In this document: positions 8,106-17,567 of the stretch, one piece after another
How the letters are laid out: each line of letters begins with the position of its first letter
How positions within the stretch are numbered: position 1 is the stretch's first letter
Assembly (NCBI RefSeq): GCF_008065155.1
Contig: NZ_CP042819.1
Span: forward strand, 1,240,001 to 1,304,000
From: Octadecabacter sp. SW4
GTDB taxonomy: Bacteria; Pseudomonadota; Alphaproteobacteria; Rhodobacterales; Rhodobacteraceae
DNA: 64,000 nt
Reading direction: 5' to 3'
Translations under genes and position numbers: made by a program
The notes under the pieces: generated by a model
What the model was told of the DNA's origin: nothing
The model's database searches: none
Seen by the model: the letters and a program-made list of their open reading frames with translations, nothing else

Positions 8106-10823
8106 TTGTCGAGAAAGGACCAGGGACTTGGGTCGCGGACGGTCAAGCCTCCGGGTTTGGACCAGATGGGACAGCCCGTGAAACCGGCACTCTGCGATGC
8201 GCCGCATGCGCGCTCGTCCGGGAAGCTCGCCCAATTGCTGGCTGTGCAGCCCGAAACGGGGCTGTCGCAGGCCGAGGCCATGCAACGGCTCGGATCTTAC
8301 GGTCCCAATCGCCTGCGCCGCCAGAAGCCAAGAAGCGCGATGGCGATGCTGTTTCACCAGTTTCGGAGCGTGATCGTCTGGTTGCTTGCAGCGGCTGCCA
8401 TCATCTCGCTGATCATGGGCGACATTGCCGAAGGCGGTGCGATAATCGTTGTGCTCTTGCTCAACGGCGCGATCGGTTTCGCTACCGAGTTGCGCGCTGC
8501 CCGTTCCATGGAAGCATTGTTTCGCATCGCCGAGGTTCGCACCCGTGTTCGCCGGGATGGACGCGTCCAGATGATCGATGCCCGCGACGTGGTTCCCGGC
8601 GATGTGGTGGTTCTTGAAGGCGGCGACATGGTGACAGCGGACCTGCGTCTGAGCGAGGCGTCTTCCCTTCAGGCCGACGAATCCATTCTGACCGGCGAGG
8701 CGGCACCGGTGGCCAAATCCCCGGAGCCCGTTGCCGAAGATACGATCCTCGCGGAACGCACATCGATGGTCTTTAAGGGCACCGCGATAACGCGTGGGGC
8801 TGGCGAAGCTATGGTCACCGCGACGGGCATGGCCACCGAACTGGGGCGGATCAGCCAACTGGTCGAAGCGGCGCAGGGGGAGGCCTCGCCTTTGGAGGTT
8901 CGTCTGGAACGGCTGGGTCGCACCCTGATCTGGTTGACCTTGATCCTTGCTGCGGGCACTGCCTTGGCGGGCGTCCTGCGCGGACAGGAACTGGCCCTCA
9001 TGATGCAGACCGCGGTTGCCCTGGCCGTGGCAGCGATCCCGGAAGGATTACCGGTGGTTGCGACCATGTCACTGGCGCGCGGCATGTGGCGAATGGCTCG
9101 TCGTAATGCACTTATCCGGCGCCTGTCGGCCGTCGAAACGCTGGGTGCAACGACTTTAATTTTGACGGACAAGACCGGCACGCTCACGGAAAACCGAATG
9201 TCCGTCGTCCGCGTCGTGCTGGAGAATGGCGAATTTGAGCCCGAGGCAAAAGATCCTTCTGTGGAACTCGCTTTACGGACCGGTGCGGCCTGCACAACGG
9301 CCGAGCTGGGGCTTGGGAACCAGAAGGGCACGGGCGATCCAATGGAACTCGCGCTGCTTGAAGCCGCTGACCGTGTTGGTGTTTCGCTTCGGGACAGGCG
9401 GCTTCAACAGCACGCGTTTGATCCCGAGCGCCGCATGATGGCGACCGTTCACGCGGAGTCCGATCACGCCTTCTACGCGGTCAAGGGAGCACCCGAGGCG
9501 GTCATCGATGCCTGCAGTCAAGTCCTCGGGCGCGACGGACCGCACGCACTTACCGACGCCGCGAAGTTGGAATGGATGCGCCGCAACGCACGGGTGGCGG
9601 GCAAGGGGTTGCGCACGCTTGGACTGGCGATGAAGACCGCGCGCAACGCACGGGCAGAGCCTTACGAGGGGCTGACACTGATTGGGCTGGTCTGTTTGGC
9701 TGATCCGCTTCGCGCCGATGTGCCGCCTGCCATCGCGGCGTGCCGCGCGGCCGGGGTCCGCGTTGTAATGATGACCGGCGACCATGTCGCCACCGCAGCG
9801 CGGATCGCGTCTGACGCCGGAATCGGAAATGATGGCTCCGCGGTGATTGAAGGGCGTGACCTGGCGGACCTTAATCTGAGCAACGCCGGCGAAGAGATGC
9901 AGGAGCGGTTGCGCACGACGGATGTTTTTGCCCGCGTCGCGCCCGAAACGAAACTGACGCTCGTCTCATTCCACCAGCGGGACGGGCAGATCGTCGCGAT
10001 GACCGGCGATGGCGTCAACGACGCCCCGGCGCTGAAACAGGCGGATATCGGGGTGGCAATGGGGCTGCGCGGCACGCAGGTGGCGCGCGAGGCCGCAGAC
10101 ATGGTCCTTAAGGACGACGATTTCGCCACGATCGTCGAGGCAATTCGGCAGGGCAGGGTTATCTTCGGGAATATTCGCAAGTTCATCGTCTACTTGATGT
10201 CATGCAATCTCAGCGAGGTGCTGGTCGTGACGGTGGCGGTGGGCAGTGGGCTGCCCGCGCCGCTCCTGCCGCTGCAAATCCTTTACCTTAACCTTGTCAC
10301 GGATGTTTTTCCTGCCTTCGCTTTGGGGTGGGGGCAAGGCGATGGGCGCGAGATGCACCGCGCGCCGCGGGACCCGTCTGATCCCATTATCGGTCGAGCC
10401 GAGTGGCTACGGATTTCGGGACTGGGCGCGGCGCAAACCATCGCGACGCTGACGGCTTTCGTGATAGCGCTGTTTCAGATGCAGCTTACCGTCGACCAGG
10501 CCGTGACTGTCGCTTTCCTTACGCTGGCACTCGGGCAACTCTGGAACGTCTTTAACACCCGTGCCGCCGACACGCGGATCATTGCCAATGACGTGACACG
10601 GAACCCGTTTGTCTGGGGTGCGCTGGCGCTCTGTCTGGTCCTGATCGGTGCCGCGCTTTGGGTGCCCGGGCTATCGACAGTGCTGAATCTGGTCTCGCCC
10701 GGCAAAGACGGCCTGATATTAGCGACGAGCGCAAGTTTGATCCCGCTATTGCTGGGACAGGTGGCGTTGGCGTTCAGCGTTGTTTTTCGCAAATGGTTCA
10801 CTGATCGGGCTGCGGCACGATAA
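8106..10823 (+). CDS. P2-type cation-transporting ATPase (calcium-pump like)
   Basis: A 905-residue P-type ATPase. It has an N-terminal cation-ATPase domain, the actuator loop 'LTGEAAPV', the M4 motif 'AIPEGLPVV', the phosphorylated aspartate in 'DKTGTLT' (D355), the hinge 'TGDGVNDAPALKQADIGVAMG' region at about 632, M5 with 'SCNLSEV' and M6 with 'LNLVTDVFPA'. PEGLP in M4 and NxxTD in M6 are the calcium-site pattern of P2A (SERCA/PMR1) pumps, so export of Ca2+ or a related divalent ion is likely; the ion is inferred. TTG at 8106 has GGGAG 8 bp upstream; ATG at 8166 is the alternative but lacks a good ribosome site. It is divergent from acsA, with about 480 bp between. Confidence 0.85.
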   Translation: MSRKDQGLGSRTVKPPGLDQMGQPVKPALCDAPHARSSGKLAQLLAVQPETGLSQAEAMQRLGSYGPNRLRRQKPRSAMAMLFHQFRSVIVWLLAAAAIISLIMGDIAEGGAIIVVLLLNGAIGFATELRAARSMEALFRIAEVRTRVRRDGRVQMIDARDVVPGDVVVLEGGDMVTADLRLSEASSLQADESILTGEAAPVAKSPEPVAEDTILAERTSMVFKGTAITRGAGEAMVTATGMATELGRISQLVEAAQGEASPLEVRLERLGRTLIWLTLILAAGTALAGVLRGQELALMMQTAVALAVAAIPEGLPVVATMSLARGMWRMARRNALIRRLSAVETLGATTLILTDKTGTLTENRMSVVRVVLENGEFEPEAKDPSVELALRTGAACTTAELGLGNQKGTGDPMELALLEAADRVGVSLRDRRLQQHAFDPERRMMATVHAESDHAFYAVKGAPEAVIDACSQVLGRDGPHALTDAAKLEWMRRNARVAGKGLRTLGLAMKTARNARAEPYEGLTLIGLVCLADPLRADVPPAIAACRAAGVRVVMMTGDHVATAARIASDAGIGNDGSAVIEGRDLADLNLSNAGEEMQERLRTTDVFARVAPETKLTLVSFHQRDGQIVAMTGDGVNDAPALKQADIGVAMGLRGTQVAREAADMVLKDDDFATIVEAIRQGRVIFGNIRKFIVYLMSCNLSEVLVVTVAVGSGLPAPLLPLQILYLNLVTDVFPAFALGWGQGDGREMHRAPRDPSDPIIGRAEWLRISGLGAAQTIATLTAFVIALFQMQLTVDQAVTVAFLTLALGQLWNVFNTRAADTRIIANDVTRNPFVWGALALCLVLIGAALWVPGLSTVLNLVSPGKDGLILATSASLIPLLLGQVALAFSVVFRKWFTDRAAAR

Positions 10824-11019
10824 CTTTGTATCCAGAGCAGGGGCCGAGCCAGCCTTGCGTCTGAACGGGACATGGGTCATCCACCGGGGGAACTTTGTTT
10901 ATGCGGGCCATATCGTGTGCGCTAAGTGTGCAAGAAGTCATCGAAACGGGGTAAATCGGGGGATATTGGGGCGTATTCCAGCGTAGCAGTATCCGCCGCC
11001 AAGAGTTTGAAGATACAAA

Positions 11020-12042
11020 ATGCAAATAAATCAACACGCTAGATTGTCTATTGCCCCCATGATGGATTGGACGGATCGTCATTGCCGGTATTTCCATCGG
11101 CTGATGACGCGCGAGGCGCTGCTTTATACCGAGATGGTGACCGCCCCCGCATTGGTGCGTGGCGGGGCGGTGCATTTGTTGGCTCATGACGTGTCGGAAC
11201 ATCCTGTCGCGTTGCAGCTTGGCGGGTCTGACGCAAAGGAGCTGGCGCAGGCGGCGCGGATCGGCGCGGATCACGGATATGATGAGATCAACCTCAATGT
11301 CGGTTGCCCCAGCGACCGCGTGCAATCGGGCAGTTTCGGGGCTGTGCTGATGGAACGCCCCGCGCTGGTGGCCCGGTGCTGCGCTGCGATGATCGCCGCG
11401 CAAGATGTTGAAGTTACGGTGAAATGCCGCATCGGGGTGGATGACCAGAACCCCGCCGAAGTCTTGCCGCAGTTTATCGAAACGGTTGCCGCAGCGGGCG
11501 TCACGCGCTTTATTATCCATGCCCGCAAGGCCTGGCTGCAAGGGCTGTCGCCCAAGGAAAACCGCGATATTCCGCCGCTTGACTACGATCTGGTGCTTGC
11601 CATGAAACAGCAGTTTCCCGCACTGCATATCTCTGTCAACGGCGGCATCGATACGCTGGAGCAGGCGCGCGCCTTTCTGGACGGCGGCCTGGATGGGGTG
11701 ATGATCGGGCGGGCGGCCTATCACAACCCTGCGGCAATTCTGCTGCCGGCTGATCGGGTGATTTTCGACACAGGCACCGTCCGTCGCGCGACTGACGTGG
11801 TCCATGACATGTTGCCCTATATTGACGCGCATCTGCGCGGGGGCGGGCGCTTGCACCAGATCACGCGCCATATGCTGGGCCTGTTCGCGGGCCGCCCCGG
11901 TGCGCGCCACTGGCGGCGCATCCTCTCTGAAGGCGCCCACCGCGACGGGGCCGGACCCGAGGTTGTCCTGCGCGCGCTTGATGCCGTGACGCAGGCCGGG
12001 CTTGCCCCCGTCGCTGCCCCACGCCACAACAGCGCCAGCTAG
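11020..12042 (+). CDS. dusA: tRNA-dihydrouridine(20/20a) synthase DusA
   Basis: A 340-residue flavin enzyme that reduces uridines 20/20a in the D-loop of tRNA. The TIM barrel starts 'LSIAPMMDWTDRHCRYF', and carries the family signature around 'NVGCPSDRVQSG', the catalytic cysteine being in that motif. Further on 'HARKAWLQGLSPKENR' is the DusA-specific segment, and 'NGGIDT' with 'GVMIGRAAY' binds FMN phosphate. Length is normal. The ribosome site is weak (GAAGA). The next gene starts 9 bp after the stop with its own AGGAG. The 196 bp before dusA hold nothing I recognise. Confidence 0.93.
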   Translation: MQINQHARLSIAPMMDWTDRHCRYFHRLMTREALLYTEMVTAPALVRGGAVHLLAHDVSEHPVALQLGGSDAKELAQAARIGADHGYDEINLNVGCPSDRVQSGSFGAVLMERPALVARCCAAMIAAQDVEVTVKCRIGVDDQNPAEVLPQFIETVAAAGVTRFIIHARKAWLQGLSPKENRDIPPLDYDLVLAMKQQFPALHISVNGGIDTLEQARAFLDGGLDGVMIGRAAYHNPAAILLPADRVIFDTGTVRRATDVVHDMLPYIDAHLRGGGRLHQITRHMLGLFAGRPGARHWRRILSEGAHRDGAGPEVVLRALDAVTQAGLAPVAAPRHNSAS

Positions 12043-12051
12043 GAGAACACC

Positions 12052-12869
12052 ATGACCGACCCGAGTTTGATGCTGGCCCTGGCCGCCATGTTGCTGGCGA
12101 TCGGGGCCTTTGCAGGGCTGCTGGCCGGTCTTTTGGGCGTCGGGGTGGTATCGTCCTGGTGCCCGCGTTTTATTATGTGTTTTCGGCGATGGGCTATGAC
12201 AGCCCGCAGTTGATGCAGATGTGCCTGGCCACGTCCCTTGCTACGATCATCGTGACCTCGACGCGGTCGGTCCTGTCGCATCACAAGAAGGGCGCGGTGG
12301 ACTGGACGATCCTGCGCGGCTGGGCACCCGGCATCATTGTCGGCGCCGTGATTGGCGTGGCGGTGGCAAGCGCGCTGCGCTCGGGGGTGTTGCAGGCGAT
12401 CTTTGGCGGGCTGGCAATTCTGGTCGGGCTATACATGGTGTTCGGGCGCAATGATTGGCGCTTGGGTGATCAGATGCCGCAGGGGCCTGTGCGCTATGTG
12501 GTCTCGCCCGTGATCGGGTTCTTGTCCGTGTTGATGGGGATTGGGGGCGGATCGTTCGGCGTGCCCGTGATGACGCTTTATGGCGTGCCGATCCACCGCG
12601 CGGTGGCCACGGCGGCAGGGATTGGCGTGATTATCGCGCTGCCATCGGTGATTGGGTTCATGTTCGTCGATATTGCCGTTGCGCCGCCCTATAGCATCGG
12701 CGCCGTCAACCTGATCGCCTTTGGTCTGGTGATTGCGATGACGCTGATCACCGCGCCGCTGGGCGCCGCACTGGCACACCGGATGAACCCCAAGCCCCTG
12801 AAACGGGTGTTTGGCGTGTTTTTGGTGCTTGTGGCGCTAAACATGCTGCGCAAGGCGGCGGGGTTTTGA
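12052..12869 (+). pseudogene. TauE/SafE sulfite-exporter-family permease, frameshifted in the GVGGG motif
   Basis: The gene begins at ATG 12052 (AGGAG upstream) and reads a transmembrane helix with '...GLLAGLLGVG', then runs out of frame at 12142-12145. Downstream the reading resumes in another frame as 'LVPAFYYVFSAMGYDSPQ' and continues to the stop at 12869. Restoring one G to the GGGG run gives the family motif GVGGGIVLVPA and a 272-residue protein with about eight membrane helices and the second half-repeat 'GIGGGSFGVPVM'. TauE/SafE proteins move anions such as sulfite or organosulfonates. Either the gene is recently inactivated or the base is a sequencing error. An internal GTG (12159) would lack the first helix. 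Confidence 0.8.
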
Positions 12870-12870
12870 C

Positions 12871-13611
12871 ATGGGGCTGGCCACGCACGGCTATATGACA
12901 TTTGCGCCAGAGGCCCGCGTTGCGGCCTGGGCGCAGGCGGCGCATCGGGTCGGAACCGATGTCGCAATGGATCCGGCGATGCGTGCGCAGTGGTTGCGCC
13001 ACGGGGGCACCTGGTTTGTCGGCGTGGATGCCCTGCCCAATGGGCGCGACGGCAGCATTGATGCAGTGCCCCTTTCGGGCCCGTGGGAGGGCGTGATCGA
13101 TGTGCCACAGTACTGGCACCGCGCGCAGCTTTCCGTGATTTATCCGGGCTATCCGCGCCAGGACAGCGAAAGCGATGCGGCGTTCCGCTATCGCACAGGG
13201 CGCTGCGCGGCCCATGTGGATGGATTGCTGCTTGAAGATGGGCGGCGATACCCGCGTGAACCGCATGCCTTTATCCTTGGGATTGCCTTGAATGACAGCG
13301 CGGCCTGTCCACTGATGGTCTGGCCGGGCAGCCATCTGGCGATGCGCGCGGCCCTTGCGGGTGTCATCGGCGCGCGTGACCCCCGCACGATCGATGTGAC
13401 CGAGGCCTACGTGGCCGCGCGAAAGGCCGTATTTTCAGCCAGCACGCCTGTGGCGCTGCCGTTGCGGGCCGGTGCGTCGGTGCTGCTGGATCGTCATCTG
13501 CTGCACGGTATCGCACCCTGGCAAGCAGGTGATACGGCCCCGCCCGAGGGGCGGATGATGGCCTATTTTCGCCCCATATGCCCCGATCCGGCCGATTGGC
13601 TGCGCGGCTAG
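12871..13611 (+). CDS. Putative phytanoyl-CoA-dioxygenase-like Fe(II)/2OG oxygenase
   Basis: A 246-residue soluble protein starting 1 bp after the TauE stop. It has the pattern of the jelly-roll oxygenases: 'CAAHVDGLLL' supplies an H-x-D pair near residue 113, 'LLDRHLLHGIAPW' a distal histidine near 210, and 'EGRMMAYFRP' a following arginine that could hold 2-oxoglutarate. These fit the H-x-D...H...R arrangement of the PhyH superfamily. The middle section 'HAFILGIALND' and 'MVWPGSHLAMR' also fits that fold (compare the PGSH motif of PhyH proteins). Substrate is unknown. Co-orientation with dusA and tauE suggests one transcription unit ending at the hairpin just after the stop. Confidence 0.55.
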   Translation: MGLATHGYMTFAPEARVAAWAQAAHRVGTDVAMDPAMRAQWLRHGGTWFVGVDALPNGRDGSIDAVPLSGPWEGVIDVPQYWHRAQLSVIYPGYPRQDSESDAAFRYRTGRCAAHVDGLLLEDGRRYPREPHAFILGIALNDSAACPLMVWPGSHLAMRAALAGVIGARDPRTIDVTEAYVAARKAVFSASTPVALPLRAGASVLLDRHLLHGIAPWQAGDTAPPEGRMMAYFRPICPDPADWLRG

Positions 13612-13612
13612 G

Positions 13613-13639
13613 GCCGGAGCCTCCGGCGGGAGTTTTTTT
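13613..13639 (+). terminator. Rho-independent terminator after the dioxygenase gene
   Basis: GCCGGAG-C-CTCCGGC forms a perfect hairpin 2 bp after the stop codon, followed by GGGAG and seven T. It ends the dusA-tauE-dioxygenase unit and lies between convergent genes. Confidence 0.7.
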
Positions 13640-13651
13640 ACCAAGATGAAG
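13630..13651. repeat. Short intergenic motif, copy 1 (GAGT..TTT-CCAAGATGAAG)
   Basis: GAGTTTTTTTACCAAGATGAAG lies 4 bp from the stop of the minus-strand DUF1289 gene, in a convergent gap. A near copy occurs at 53109-53131 in another convergent gap. I believe the motif is frequent in Rhodobacteraceae intergenic regions, but only these two copies can be shown here. Confidence 0.45.
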
Positions 13652-13654
13652 GTG

Positions 13655-13891
13655 TTAGAGGGCGTTCTTGATACGCGCTGCCCGTCCACCACGGCGTTGG
13701 CGCAGCAGTGGCGCGCGCGCGGGCAGATCGTCCATCACGGCTTTGCGCGCCTCGGGTGTGAGCTGTGACCACGCGCCGATTTCGTCGATGCTGCGCAGGC
13801 AGCCGGTGCACAGCCGCGTGGCGGGATGGATCACGCAGACCTTGATACACGGGCTGTCGATTTCGGCGCGTGTCCAGATGTCGTCGCTCAT
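13655..13891 (-). CDS. DUF1289 domain-containing protein
   Basis: A 78-residue protein of the DUF1289 family, recognised from the cysteine set 'SPCIKVCVI' and '[12 protein letters not shown]' followed by 'W' and 'ARK', a small Fe-S or zinc-like motif of unknown function that is common in proteobacteria. The start ATG overlaps the ruvX stop by 4 bp (ATGA), so it is the last gene of ccmI-ruvX-DUF1289. The C-terminus is rich in arginine. Confidence 0.85.
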   Translation of the reverse strand: MSDDIWTRAEIDSPCIKVCVIHPATRLCTGCLRSIDEIGAWSQLTPEARKAVMDDLPARAPLLRQRRGGRAARIKNAL

Positions 13892-14364
13892 GAGGCGGCC
13901 TTGATATGCGCCAGCCGGTCAAGCAGGCCTTGCAGGATATAGGCGGCGGCAACACTGTCGATCACTTCTGCGCGCCGCCTGCGCGAAGTATCTGCCTCGA
14001 GCAGGGCGCGTTCGGCGGCGACGGTCGAGAGGCGTTCATCCCAAAATGTGATCGGCAGCGGTGTCAGCCGTTCAAGGTTGCGGGCAAAGGCGCGGGTCGC
14101 CTGGGCGCGCGGCCCTTCGGAGCCGTCCATATTGCGCGGCAAGCCAAGCACGATGCCCTGGATGTCACGCGCGGCGATGATGTCCAGCAAGCGGTTGGCG
14201 TCCAGGGTGAACTTCTTGCGCTTGATGGTCTCCAGCGGGCTGGCGACCGCGCGCATTCCGTCCGACACGGCCACGCCGATCGTCACCGTGCCCAGATCCA
14301 GACCCGCAAGCGCCCCCTGTGCCTTGAGGCTGGTGGCAAACGCCGCGGCATCCGCAAGGATCAT
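13888..14364 (-). CDS. ruvX: Holliday junction resolvase-like protein RuvX/YqgF
   Basis: A 158-residue RNase H-fold protein. The first strand motif '[17 protein letters not shown]' holds the first catalytic aspartate, '[17 protein letters not shown]' is the family signature, '[15 protein letters not shown]' holds the catalytic Asp-Glu pair, and '[17 protein letters not shown]' the last aspartate. The family acts in pre-16S rRNA processing and/or resolves Holliday junctions. It overlaps ccmI by 4 bp and DUF1289 by 4 bp. Confidence 0.93.
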   Translation of the reverse strand: MILADAAAFATSLKAQGALAGLDLGTVTIGVAVSDGMRAVASPLETIKRKKFTLDANRLLDIIAARDIQGIVLGLPRNMDGSEGPRAQATRAFARNLERLTPLPITFWDERLSTVAAERALLEADTSRRRRAEVIDSVAAAYILQGLLDRLAHIKAAS

Positions 14365-15614
14365 TCGCCAAGGCCTGCCTGGGCGGCGGCAGCGTTGATC
14401 ACCTCGAGATCGGCCTCTTGCCCGGCAAAGGCTGTGCGTGCCTCCTCGAGGATCATCTGCGCGCGGTCGGTTTCATTCAGCACAGTCAGAGCGGTGATCA
14501 GGCGGGCCCATTCGCTTGCCGTGCCGCCTTCGTTTGCCAAGCGTTCGGAAAGCTGGGCGACCATACCGGCGATCATCTGGGCGCGATCTTCATCGTTCAT
14601 TTCGGCGGCGGCAGCGATATCATCCTGGGATGGACCGCTGAGCGGTGCCGGCCTTGGGCCACGCGGCGTGATGCTGTTGGGGTCGAATTCTTCGCCCGCG
14701 GCAAAGGCCACTTCGGCAATCTGCGCGTTGGCAAGGCCTGCATAAAGCCCTTCGGGGTCGCTGTTTTCCAAAACGCCGCGCCACAGACGGTAGGCCAGAT
14801 CGGGCCGGTCGGTCTGCGCATAGAGCAGGCCCGCATAGTAACGCGCAGGCACGTTGCCCGGATCAACGTCCAGCACCTGCAGCATGACTTGCTCGGCCTC
14901 GGGCGAGACGAAACCGTTTGTCGCCGCGACCATCCGGTCCAGCAGGCCGATCCGGTCTTCCAGGGTTGCCGCATCCCCCTTGAGGCGCAGCACCTGTTCC
15001 TGCGCGCGCGTGGCGGCGGCATAGTTGCCGATCCGTGCCTCGTGCAGCGCCAGCAACTCCCAGCCTTGCAGTTCTTCGGGGTTTTCGGGGACCACGGCAC
15101 GCAACTGGTCGATCATCTCAAGGTAGTCGGGGGGGATTTGGGTCAAAATCGCCCCTTCTGTGCCATAGGTGGCTTCGGCGTCAAGCTGGGACATGCGGTT
15201 GGCGCGCATGTCATTGCCGGCCGCGATCCGTTCGGCGCGCGACAAATCGGGGTAGGGGCCAGAGCTGTCAAATGCGCCAAGCGAGAAATAGACCCCAAAG
15301 GCGAGGGCGATCGTCACCGCCAGCACCGCCACACTCGCGCCGCGGCTCAGGGTCAAAGGCCCGCTGCCCATCTCTTCGCCCGCTGCCTGATCCGCGGCCA
15401 GCAAACGGCGCGCGATTTCGGTGCGAGTGCGCTCGGCCTCGTCCGCGTTCAAGACACCGCGGGCAAGGTCGCGCTCGACTTCGCTTAGTTGTGCACGATA
15501 AAGCGCGACATCCTCGGACCCGGTTTCCCCGGGTTCGGCAGGCCGCCACATCGGCGCAATCAGCGCAAGGCCAGACAGCAGCGCAATGACAAAGATGATG
15601 ATCCAGAACAGCAT
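14361..15614 (-). CDS. ccmI: Cytochrome c-type biogenesis protein CcmI
   Basis: A 417-residue membrane protein of cytochrome c maturation, which presents apocytochrome c to the haem-ligation complex. It has two N-terminal transmembrane helices ('[18 protein letters not shown]' and a second near residue 100, '[18 protein letters not shown]') bracketing a cytoplasmic Leu-rich loop with '[17 protein letters not shown]', then a periplasmic TPR-containing domain (about 160-417). The ATG at 15614 is preceded by GAGGAAA; upstream frame extension carries no signal. It is first in ccmI-ruvX-DUF1289. The window contains at least two c-type cytochromes that would be clients. Confidence 0.88.
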   Translation of the reverse strand: MLFWIIIFVIALLSGLALIAPMWRPAEPGETGSEDVALYRAQLSEVERDLARGVLNADEAERTRTEIARRLLAADQAAGEEMGSGPLTLSRGASVAVLAVTIALAFGVYFSLGAFDSSGPYPDLSRAERIAAGNDMRANRMSQLDAEATYGTEGAILTQIPPDYLEMIDQLRAVVPENPEELQGWELLALHEARIGNYAAATRAQEQVLRLKGDAATLEDRIGLLDRMVAATNGFVSPEAEQVMLQVLDVDPGNVPARYYAGLLYAQTDRPDLAYRLWRGVLENSDPEGLYAGLANAQIAEVAFAAGEEFDPNSITPRGPRPAPLSGPSQDDIAAAAEMNDEDRAQMIAGMVAQLSERLANEGGTASEWARLITALTVLNETDRAQMILEEARTAFAGQEADLEVINAAAAQAGLGE

Positions 15615-15823
15615 GATTTCCTCGCGGTTTTGGTGACATGTAGCCTGTGCGCAGCGCGAAAAAAAGGGCCGAATCCTGATTGTGATGCGCCCAATCACCG
15701 CGCCCCCTTGGTCATGTCGCAAAATTGTGCATTTGTGCCGCAAAGAGTATCCTCTTTTTTGCGGCCTGCCCCAGAACCAAGGGGAGGCCTGCCACAGGTT
15801 CGAATCCAGCACGGGGACTGCCG

Positions 15824-17068
15824 ATGAAACGCTATTCTGCATTTGCGATCGCGCGCGAGGCAATGCGCCAGCACAGCGGTTGGACACGCGCCTGGCGGTC
15901 GCCGACCCCCAAGGCGAAATACGATGTGGTGATTGTCGGGGCGGGCGGGCATGGCCTTGCGACCGCCTATTATCTGGGCAAAAATTTCGGGATCACCAAT
16001 GTGGCGGTGATCGAAAAGGGCTGGCTGGGCGGCGGCAACACGGGCCGCAATACGACGATCATCCGCAGCAATTACCTGCAAGACCCGTCCGCCGCGATTT
16101 ATGAGAAATCGCGCTCCCTTTATGAAACCATGTCGCAAGACCTGAACTATAACGTCATGTTCAGCCCGCGCGGCGTGATCATGCTGGCGCAAACCCATCA
16201 CGAAGTCCGCGGCTATCAGCGCACGGCCCATGCCAACGCCCTGCAAGGCGTCACGACCGAGTTCATCAGCCCCAAGCGGGTCAAGGAACTGGTGCCGATC
16301 ATGAATATCGACGGGCCGCGCTATCCGGTGCTGGGCGGCTTGTGGCAGGCCCGTGGCGGCACGGCGCGCCACGATGCGGTTGCCTGGGGCTATGCGCGGG
16401 CCTGTTCGGACATGGGCATGGACATCATCCAGCAGTGCGAAGTCACCAATGTCCTGACCGAAGGCGGCAAGGTCACCGGTGTTGAAACCAGCAAGGGCAG
16501 GATCCTGTGTGACAAACTGGGCGGTGTCGTTGCAGGGCATTCCGGTGCCCTGGCGCAGATGGCGGGGTTCCAACTGCCCATCGAATCCGTGGCGCTGCAA
16601 GCGCTGGTGAGTGAGCCGATCAAACCCTGCATGGATGTGGTTGTCATGGCCAACACCGTGCACGGCTACATGTCGCAGTCCGACAAGGGCGAGATGGTGA
16701 TCGGCGGCGGCACGGACGGCTATAACAACTACACCCAGCGCGGATCGTTTCACCATATCGAGGAAACCGTGCGTGCGCTGATCGAAACCTTCCCGATGAT
16801 TTCACGGCTGAAAATGCTGCGTCAGTGGGGCGGGATCGTCGATGTGACGGGGGATCGCTCGCCGATCCTGTCGAAAACACCGGTTGAAGGGATGTTCATG
16901 AACTGCGGCTGGGGCACGGGCGGGTTCAAGGCAATCCCCGGCTCTGGCTGGGCGATGGCGGAACTGATGGCCAAAGGGCATTCCCCGCTGACCGAGGAGT
17001 TTTCCATGAACCGCTTTCGTGCGGGCAAATTCATTGATGAAAGCGTCGCGGCAGGGGTGGCGCATTGA
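15824..17068 (+). CDS. soxB: Sarcosine oxidase subunit beta
   Basis: A 414-residue flavoprotein, the substrate-oxidising subunit of heterotetrameric sarcosine oxidase, which converts sarcosine to glycine and passes the methyl carbon to tetrahydrofolate on the alpha subunit. The FAD-binding motif 'VVIVGAGGHGLATAYYLGK' lies near residue 30 and 'RHDAVAWGYARA' is in the region that carries the covalent flavin histidine. The start 'MKRYSAFAIAREAM' is typical of the family; upstream frame extension is not. It opens the soxBDAG locus and is separated by about 210 bp from a small membrane protein gene. The promoter must lie in the gap to the divergent ccmI. Confidence 0.93.
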   Translation: MKRYSAFAIAREAMRQHSGWTRAWRSPTPKAKYDVVIVGAGGHGLATAYYLGKNFGITNVAVIEKGWLGGGNTGRNTTIIRSNYLQDPSAAIYEKSRSLYETMSQDLNYNVMFSPRGVIMLAQTHHEVRGYQRTAHANALQGVTTEFISPKRVKELVPIMNIDGPRYPVLGGLWQARGGTARHDAVAWGYARACSDMGMDIIQQCEVTNVLTEGGKVTGVETSKGRILCDKLGGVVAGHSGALAQMAGFQLPIESVALQALVSEPIKPCMDVVVMANTVHGYMSQSDKGEMVIGGGTDGYNNYTQRGSFHHIEETVRALIETFPMISRLKMLRQWGGIVDVTGDRSPILSKTPVEGMFMNCGWGTGGFKAIPGSGWAMAELMAKGHSPLTEEFSMNRFRAGKFIDESVAAGVAH

Positions 17069-17282
17069 TGATCGCCCCGCTCCGCCCCATTTTTTGCGCA
17101 GAAAATGACCGAGAAAATGTGCATTTTTTCGCCCCTTACCGCGTGGAGGGCGCAAGTTTTAGCCGATCCCGCCGCCGTGTTCCGGCCACCTCCCGCCCAA
17201 ACCCTGCGGGGATTTTTGCCGATCTTCCCTTGCAGGCAAACCCGCGCATGATGTCCCTGTCTGCAACACAGGAGGACACATC

Positions 17283-17483
17283 ATGGCTGACTATGACTAC
17301 TCCACCAATGCGAAAACCGGCAGTGGCGGCGGCATTGGCCTGCTTGTCATCGCGGGCGTTGTCGTTCTTGTCCTGCTCTGGGCGATCCTCGCCGGGGGCG
17401 GTGCCAGCATCGACAACACGACCCCAGACGGCGCAGCCCCGGCAGCGATCGAAGAGACCACGCCGGTCGTACCCGCACAATAA
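17283..17483 (+). CDS. Small single-span membrane protein in the sox locus
   Basis: A 66-residue protein with an AGGAGG ribosome site just before the ATG. It has a short polar N-terminus ('MADYDYSTNAKTGSGGG'), one transmembrane helix (about 18-36, 'IGLLVIAGVVVLVLLWAIL'), and an acidic Ala/Pro/Thr-rich tail. It lies between soxB and soxD. I do not know a function. Codon use matches its neighbours. The 214 bp before it contain no other gene I can support. Confidence 0.7.
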   Translation: MADYDYSTNAKTGSGGGIGLLVIAGVVVLVLLWAILAGGGASIDNTTPDGAAPAAIEETTPVVPAQ

Positions 17484-17508
17484 CTCCACCGACCACTCAC
17501 CAACCTTG

Positions 17509-17535
17509 GGCGGGCGCAGCGATGCGTCCGCCTTT
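17509..17535 (+). terminator. GCGA-tetraloop hairpin before soxD
   Basis: A 10-bp stem GGCGGGCGCA / TGCGTCCGCC with a GCGA loop is followed by TTT, about 33 bp before soxD. The T run is short, so it may act as a partial terminator or mRNA stabiliser between the small membrane gene and soxDAG. Confidence 0.5.
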
Positions 17536-17567
17536 GGTATGTCCAGCCCCCGCGCAAAGGTATTCCC

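Noticed and set aside
15797..15807. GGTTCGAATCC, a tRNA T-loop-like string upstream of soxB
   Set aside because: The flanking bases do not pair into a 5-bp T stem and no D or anticodon arm is found upstream; taken as chance.
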